In this document: positions 23,349 through 27,835 of the stretch, in pieces
Position numbering within the stretch: the stretch's first letter is position 1
Layout of the letters: each line of letters opens with the position of its first letter
Program-made: the position numbers and the translations under genes
Source: Dethiothermospora halolimnae
GTDB lineage: Bacteria > Bacillota > Clostridia > Tissierellales > VENL01
Length of the DNA: 27,835 nucleotides
Direction of reading: 5' to 3'
Assembly: GCF_037577855.1 (NCBI RefSeq)
Contig: NZ_JBAKFX010000051.1
Location: 1-27,835 of the forward strand
The notes under the pieces: generated by a model
What the model saw: the letters and a program-made list of their open reading frames with translations, nothing else
Database searches by the model: none
Told to the model about the DNA's origin: nothing

Positions 23349-24729
23349 AACTTTCTTTTTCTATTTTTTCAATAGAAAATCCTGAGTAGCCTAAAAGTAC
23401 AGCTATTACTGGGTTTATTATATTAAAGAAAGCATAGGGGGCATAAGCAAATGGATGTACCCCTAATGTTGTATACATATAGGCTCCACCACTATTCCAT
23501 GGTATTAGACAAGAGGTGATAGTTCCTCCATCTTCTAAGGTTCTAGATAGATTCTTTGGATGGAGACCCTTATCATCATATATCTTCTTATACATTCTTC
23601 CTGGAATAACTATTGCTAAATATTGATCTCCAGCAAGAATATTAGTAGCTATACAAGTTAGTATTGTGGCTAAAATAAGGGAGCCTGTGCTATTTGCAAG
23701 GGCTAATATCTTTTCAGCAATAGCAACTAACATACCGGATTTTTCTAAGATTCCACCAAAGGCCATAGCACACAATATAAGGGATATGGTCCACATCATA
23801 TTGTTAAGTCCACCATTATTAAGTAGACTATCAACAGCTTCAACACCTGTATCTGAAGAAAAGCCATAGTGAGCAGCTTTGATGATTTCTGTCATGCCAG
23901 CTCCTTGGAATATAAATGCAAATATACCTCCAAGTATTGTACCTCCTATTAATCCAGGTATAGCGGGAACCTTTAAAAAAACCATAATTATAACTAAAAG
24001 AGGAGGTAATAACAAAAATGGCGATATTGTAAATTGAGAAGTTAATCCGTTTAAGATTACATTTATTGACTCAGTATTTATGGTGCTGTTAGCATATTTT
24101 ATTCCTAAAATTCCGTAAATAATTAAAGCTATTATATAACTAGGTGCAGTTGTATATAACATATGCTTAATATGTTCAAATAAATTTGATCCTGCCATTG
24201 CAGGGGCTAAGTTTGTAGTGTCTGAAAGGGGAGACATTTTATCTCCAAAATATGAACCGGATATAATGGCACCAGCCACAACAGGCAATGGAATATCTAA
24301 TCCTTGACCGATACCTATAAGGGCAATTCCCACTGTCCCAGCAGTAGTCCATGAACTTCCAGTTGCTATAGATACTACGGAACATATTAATGCTGTAGCT
24401 ATTAGAAAAAAGCTAGGAGATAATATCTGAAGTCCATAATAAATCATTGTTGGAACAACCCCTGATAGTATCCATGTACCTATTATCATACCTATTATTG
24501 CTAAAATTAGAATTGATCCCATGGACATTTCTATAGTTTCTATAATACCTTCCCTTAGCTCATTCCATGAATAACCAGTTAACATTGCTATGAGTACAGC
24601 TACTATTGTGGAAGCGATTATTGGAATTTGAGGATCTCCACCCCAATATTGCAAAGTAAGAAATAGAGATACAATTAGAAATAGAACTGGTATTATTGCT
24701 AGTTTAAATGATATTTTTTTTCGATCCAT
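23347..24729 (-). CDS. nhaC: NhaC-family Na+/H+ antiporter
   Basis: Secondary transporter of 460 residues with about 11-12 membrane helices. The family signatures GSSWTTAGTVGIALIGIG (about 129-146) and GSYFGDKMSPLSDTTNLAPAMAG (about 163-185) line the ion site. Near the C-terminus, GGTITSCLIPWNSGGAYM completes the NhaC pattern. NhaC proteins exchange sodium for protons. Some relatives, such as MleN, couple this to malate/lactate exchange, so the substrate is not certain. The gene is monocistronic on the minus strand, with agaaagga as ribosome site. A minus-strand TATAAT (24793-24788) with TTGTTT 16 bases upstream could be its promoter. Confidence 0.9.
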   Translation of the reverse strand: MDRKKISFKLAIIPVLFLIVSLFLTLQYWGGDPQIPIIASTIVAVLIAMLTGYSWNELREGIIETIEMSMGSILILAIIGMIIGTWILSGVVPTMIYYGLQILSPSFFLIATALICSVVSIATGSSWTTAGTVGIALIGIGQGLDIPLPVVAGAIISGSYFGDKMSPLSDTTNLAPAMAGSNLFEHIKHMLYTTAPSYIIALIIYGILGIKYANSTINTESINVILNGLTSQFTISPFLLLPPLLVIIMVFLKVPAIPGLIGGTILGGIFAFIFQGAGMTEIIKAAHYGFSSDTGVEAVDSLLNNGGLNNMMWTISLILCAMAFGGILEKSGMLVAIAEKILALANSTGSLILATILTCIATNILAGDQYLAIVIPGRMYKKIYDDKGLHPKNLSRTLEDGGTITSCLIPWNSGGAYMYTTLGVHPFAYAPYAFFNIINPVIAVLLGYSGFSIEKIEKES

Positions 24730-24985
24730 ATAATACGTCCTTTCTACTTAATTTTTAAAAAATTCGAAAATATTAAATTTATTTAACATTATATCATTTA
24801 TTCGACAAAAAACAAGTTAAAACAACAAGAAAATGATGTTATTTTTTACTAAAACAATGAAATTGTAAATTAATATAAAAAGTTATAAGATTAGTATTAA
24901 TATTAAGTCCTATATTTATAAGTATAAATCTTAAAAATGGTATTAGTAATTAAAGGGATAGGTAATATGGTATTTAATATGACTC
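24730..24985. other. Intergenic region between divergent nhaC and tetR
   Basis: Very AT-rich and without an open frame. It holds a probable nhaC promoter on the minus strand (24788-24815). I see no RNA gene or repeat, and the tetR operator motif is not near the nhaC promoter. Confidence 0.5.
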
Positions 24986-25048
24986 TTGACAAAAATATTA
25001 TATATTATATAATTACATTAACAATGTTAATAATATTAACGTTGTTAA
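24986..25048 (+). promoter_or_regulatory. tetR promoter with paired TTAACANTGTTAA operators
   Basis: TTGACA (24986-24991) and TATAAT (25008-25013) are 16 bases apart. Two dyads follow: a perfect one, ttaacaatgttaa, at 25018-25030, and ttaacgttgttaa at 25036-25048 with one mismatch. They are 18 bases apart centre to centre and together form a larger inverted repeat. The first covers the predicted start site, so a bound repressor would block its own transcription. Confidence 0.85.
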
Positions 25049-25096
25049 TAAAAAAGCAAAATAATGATACAAATATTAAAAAACTGGAGGAGAGGA

Positions 25097-25681
25097 ATGG
25101 GAAATAAAGAAATCCAAAAACAAAGGAAGATGAAATACTTTATAGAATCAGCAAAGGAAATCATTAAAGAAGATGGTATTAAAGGGGTTACGGCAAGAAA
25201 AGTTGGACAAAGAGCTGGGTATTCATATGCTACTATATATAATTATTTCAATGATTTAAATACCCTATTAGCTTATTGTGCTTTTGATTTTCTTGAGGAC
25301 TGTTATAAGTATTTAATTAGTTTTAAAGATGAGACAAAAGATGCTAAAGAACAAGTAATATCTTATGCATTAGCATATTTTAGATACTTTGCTGAAAATC
25401 CTGATATCTTTCATCTTATATTTATAGAAGAATTAGGAGAGCTACCTGAGGAACTTGTAAATAGTAGACCCTCAGTGGCTAAGCATCTTAGAGATAGTAT
25501 TGTAAAATGCGCAGATGAAGGTTATGTAAAAAAAGAAGATGTTGATTTATTGGGAGAATTAATTACATCATCTATCCATGGGAAACTATTATTCTTTTTA
25601 AAAAGAAGTCCCGTAGAAGAGGGAGACGAAATAGTAACTTCTATTAAAAATGAGTTAGATGCTTTTATTAAGGAGCAGTAA
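25097..25681 (+). CDS. TetR/AcrR-family transcriptional repressor
   Basis: Dimeric repressor, 194 residues, normal for the family. The N-terminal helix-turn-helix (about 10-55) reads AKEIIKEDGIKGVTARKVG then AGYSYATIYNYF, a standard TetR recognition helix. The C-terminal helical ligand domain (about 60-194) has no recognisable ligand signature. The ATG at 25097 follows ggagg (25086-25090) by six bases; an in-frame ATG at 25064 has no such site. It heads a same-strand cluster with a membrane protein and flavodoxin-like genes. Operators at its own promoter and the same motif at 27144 suggest it controls the whole cluster. Confidence 0.92.
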   Translation: MGNKEIQKQRKMKYFIESAKEIIKEDGIKGVTARKVGQRAGYSYATIYNYFNDLNTLLAYCAFDFLEDCYKYLISFKDETKDAKEQVISYALAYFRYFAENPDIFHLIFIEELGELPEELVNSRPSVAKHLRDSIVKCADEGYVKKEDVDLLGELITSSIHGKLLFFLKRSPVEEGDEIVTSIKNELDAFIKEQ

Positions 25682-25722
25682 TGGTTAGTTGTTAATGTTA
25701 TATAAATAGGGGAGGATATGTT

Positions 25723-26586
25723 GTGAAATCTAGAAAAACTGTAATTTTTCTTGTTACTTTAATTATTATATTATCATCCATATCATCTATAGTAGGGATT
25801 TTTTCAAATGATGGTAGTGGAACATATGAGTTTGAGTCAATAAGGAATGAAAAGGTTGAAATTTATGGAAAAGGTCTATATAAAAATGATTCTAAATCAA
25901 TGGTTGCCCAAGGAAAGGCTCAGGATATTGTGACTTTGGTAATAGGCATTCCTTTGCTTATAATATCTTTATACTTATCTCTAAAAAAATCACTAAAGGG
26001 TAAATTATTATTAACAGGTACCTTAGGATATTTTCTATATACTTACATGTCCTATGTATTCTTATGGATGTATAATCCTTTCTTCATAATATATGTAATA
26101 CTTATGTCTATAAGTTTTTTCGCCTTTATATTATTAATGGTGTCATTTGATTTAGAAAGATTACCTTCTTATTTTAGTAAAAAATTACCTATAAGGTTCC
26201 TTGGGGGTTTCCAGATATTTTTCGCTATAGCTATTAGTATGCTTTGGATTAAAAGAATTCTTACACCAATTATAAACGAGACAACCATTGTGGGACTAGA
26301 ACACTACACTACTTTAGTTATTCAGGCGATGGATTTAGGTTTTTTAGTTCCTGCTGCATTTTTGTCTGGAGTTTTATTGTTAAGAAAAAAGCCTTTAGGG
26401 TATCTCCTATCTTCTATAATAATTATGAAGGGCATCACTATGGCTACTGCAATTACAGCTATGATAATTGGTCAAGCTTACATGGGGATAGAAGTAACGT
26501 TAATGGAGATAGTTATTTTCTCTACTATTAGTCTGTTTATAGCATATTCATTGATTTTACTTTTAAAGAATATCAAAGACAAATAG
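25723..26586 (+). CDS. Eight-helix membrane protein of unknown function
   Basis: Integral membrane protein of 287 residues that I cannot assign to a family. Helix 1 (about 6-27) is followed by a polar loop (28-68) rich in Lys, Gly and Ser. Seven more hydrophobic segments follow near 69-86, 92-115, 118-140, 156-178, 196-220, 224-248 and 255-283. There is no transport or catalytic motif that I can name. The start is GTG at 25723, eight bases after ggggagg. It lies 41 bases downstream of tetR and 27 upstream of the first flavodoxin gene, with no terminator in either gap, so it is probably in the tetR operon and could be the membrane partner of the flavodoxins. Confidence 0.75.
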   Translation: MKSRKTVIFLVTLIIILSSISSIVGIFSNDGSGTYEFESIRNEKVEIYGKGLYKNDSKSMVAQGKAQDIVTLVIGIPLLIISLYLSLKKSLKGKLLLTGTLGYFLYTYMSYVFLWMYNPFFIIYVILMSISFFAFILLMVSFDLERLPSYFSKKLPIRFLGGFQIFFAIAISMLWIKRILTPIINETTIVGLEHYTTLVIQAMDLGFLVPAAFLSGVLLLRKKPLGYLLSSIIIMKGITMATAITAMIIGQAYMGIEVTLMEIVIFSTISLFIAYSLILLLKNIKDK

Positions 26587-26613
26587 TTATATATAATTAA
26601 GGAGGGAAATTAA

Positions 26614-27102
26614 TTGAAAAGTTTAATTGTATTTAGTACTAAATGTGGAACAACTGAAAAGTGTGCAAAACTTATTAAGAAGGGTTTAAATGGGGAAACA
26701 GATTTGGTAAATTTAAGGGAGCAAAAATGTAAAGACATAGATAGTTATGACAATATACTTATCGGGGGAAGTGTATATATAGGAAAAATAAGAAGTGATG
26801 TAAAGGAATTTGTAGAAAAGAATAAATCATCTTTAAGAAATAAAAATATAGGGTTATTTGTGCTATGTCAAGATGAAGGGGAGAAGGCAATAGGGTATAT
26901 CGATAATAATTTTCCTGATGATATAGTTAAGGGGGCATTTATCAAAGAACATCTAGGACATGAGATCAATTTAGACAAAATGGGTTTTCTAGATAGAACT
27001 CTTTGTAAAAAAGTATTGAAGGTAAAAGAAAGCTATTCAAAATTAAATGATGAGGCAATAGGCAGAGTTGTTGAAGAAACAAATATAAGAATAAAAAACT
27101 AG
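26614..27102 (+). CDS. Flavodoxin-domain protein (HemG-like/Flavodoxin_5), copy 1
   Basis: FMN-binding electron-transfer protein of 162 residues. The phosphate loop is STKCGTTEKCA (8-18), a variant of the flavodoxin T-x-T-G-x-T. The second strand-loop DSYDNILIGGSVYIGKI (about 44-60) and GLFVLCQDEGE (about 82-92) match the longer HemG-type flavodoxins more than classical electron carriers. HemG oxidises protoporphyrinogen, but assigning that role here is unsafe because no haem gene is near. It starts at TTG (26614) after aaggaggg. It is probably the last gene of the tetR transcript. It is closely similar to the next gene, so the pair arose by duplication. Confidence 0.82.
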   Translation: MKSLIVFSTKCGTTEKCAKLIKKGLNGETDLVNLREQKCKDIDSYDNILIGGSVYIGKIRSDVKEFVEKNKSSLRNKNIGLFVLCQDEGEKAIGYIDNNFPDDIVKGAFIKEHLGHEINLDKMGFLDRTLCKKVLKVKESYSKLNDEAIGRVVEETNIRIKN

Positions 27103-27110
27103 AGTTATTA

Positions 27111-27156
27111 TTGACAAGAAAAAACTGGTAGAATACAATTGGATTAACAGTGTTAA
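27111..27156 (+). promoter_or_regulatory. Promoter of the second flavodoxin gene with a TetR-cluster operator
   Basis: TTGACA (27111-27116) and TACAAT (27134-27139) are 17 bases apart. A perfect dyad, ttaacagtgttaa (27144-27156), covers the predicted start site. It has the same TTAACANTGTTAA form as the operators at the tetR promoter, in the same position relative to the -10. Confidence 0.85.
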
Positions 27157-27183
27157 ATAAGTAGATCTAGGGAGGGCAAGTGG

Positions 27184-27672
27184 ATGAAAAATTTAATCAT
27201 ATTTAGCACCAAATGTGGTGCCAGTGAAAATTGTGCCAAGTTTATTAAGAAGGATCTAAAGGGGGAAACAGATTTAATAAACTTAGGTACTGAAAAGTGT
27301 AGTGATATAGATAGTTATGATAATGTGATTATTGGTGGAGGTATCTATGCAGGAAAACTCAAAAGTGAGATAAAAGACTTTGTAGAAGAGAATAAGGAAT
27401 CTTTAAAGAATAAAAATATAGGTTTGTTTATTTTATGCAGAGAAGAAGGAGATAGGGCACAGGAATATATAAAAACTAATTTTCCAGAAGAAATAGCTAA
27501 AAAGGCTTTTGTAAAAGAACACCTTGGACATGGGCTTAATTTAGATAGACTAAATTTTATTGAAAAACTGTTATTTAGAATAGTATTTAAGGTAAAGGAA
27601 AGTTCTTCAGAAATAAATCATGATGGAATAAAAAGAATAGTTGAAAAAACAAATTTAAGCTTTAATAATTAA
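27184..27672 (+). CDS. Flavodoxin-domain protein (HemG-like/Flavodoxin_5), copy 2
   Basis: Paralogue of the preceding gene with the same length of 162 residues. The phosphate loop is STKCGASENCA (8-18), with Ala and Ser replacing the Thr pair of copy 1. DSYDNVIIGGGIYAGKLKSEIKDF and KNIGLFILCREEGDRA are conserved between the copies, whereas the C-terminal 50 residues differ more. The ATG follows agggaggg. It has its own promoter and operator, so it can be expressed independently of the long tetR transcript while answering to the same repressor. Redox partners are unknown. Confidence 0.83.
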   Translation: MKNLIIFSTKCGASENCAKFIKKDLKGETDLINLGTEKCSDIDSYDNVIIGGGIYAGKLKSEIKDFVEENKESLKNKNIGLFILCREEGDRAQEYIKTNFPEEIAKKAFVKEHLGHGLNLDRLNFIEKLLFRIVFKVKESSSEINHDGIKRIVEKTNLSFNN

Positions 27673-27835
27673 AGATTAAATTGTAAATAATAAATTTAAG
27701 GCTAGCAACAGAAGTTTCGCATCTCAAAAATTTTAATGGGCGATAGCCCTTGGATTTACAAGATTAGATTAAGATAAGGTAGAAATCAATAAATTCCTAT
27801 TTTTACTGGAAATTTTGAAATAAATCTTTACAAAA
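27673..27835. other. Window end with no gene seen
   Basis: No open frame or clear terminator is visible. A small gggc-gata-gccc hairpin (27738-27749) is present without a T-run. Whatever lies downstream is cut by the window edge. Confidence 0.5.

Noticed and set aside
27738..27749. gggc-gata-gccc hairpin as a terminator for the flavodoxin gene
   Set aside because: The stem is only four base pairs, no T-run follows, and it lies 66 bases after the stop codon.

Overview
The window is AT-rich, low-GC Gram-positive DNA. The sequence suggests an anaerobic, endospore-forming member of the Clostridia, possibly Tissierellales-like. The evidence is Firmicutes-type Shine-Dalgarno sequences, an L27 with the cleavable Firmicutes N-terminal extension, a BlaI/BlaR pair, a YuzF-like (DUF2642) protein behind a possible sigma-K promoter, and a thioredoxin reductase resembling those of amino-acid-fermenting clostridia. 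The genus cannot be fixed from this window.

Layout. Positions 1-121 are the 3' end (domains V and VI) of a group II intron, probably group IIC, ending 53 bases before an archaeal-type aspartyl-tRNA synthetase gene (175-1464). Next is a RAYT/IS200-like HUH transposase (1571-2497) whose ribosome-binding site lies in one arm of a 19-base inverted repeat. At 2749-5065 is a self-regulated blaI-blaR1-like operon. Its BlaR1-like protease has, in place of a penicillin-binding sensor, two near-identical ankyrin-type modules separated by a charged helix. Then come a thioredoxin reductase that lacks the usual NADPH 2'-phosphate residues (5471-6415), a DUF4003 protein (6611-7600), a solitary L27 gene preceded by a perfect 7-1-7 Fur-type box (7669-8031), and a TauE/SafE permease (8141-8878). 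A minus-strand ABC exporter operon (9053-11616) is divergent from a four-gene Wadjet (JetD-JetA-JetB-JetC) plasmid-defence operon (11787-19458).

Downstream of Wadjet are a 63-residue helical protein ending in a perfect 62-base palindrome, an array of 22-base tandem repeats closed by a GC-rich hairpin (19793-19932), the DUF2642 gene, an OmpR-type two-component system (20478-23310), a convergent NhaC antiporter (24729-23347), and a TetR-controlled cluster (25097-27672) of tetR, an eight-helix membrane protein and two flavodoxin-like paralogues. The operator TTAACANTGTTAA occurs at the tetR promoter and again at the promoter of the second flavodoxin, so the cluster appears to be one regulon.

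The defence operon is a recognisable Wadjet system with D-A-B-C order. The less familiar items are the ankyrin-bearing BlaR1 homologue, the Fur-box/L27 pairing, the 22-base repeat array, and the TetR/membrane/twin-flavodoxin regulon. All assignments come from reading motifs by eye. No database search or structure prediction was run.
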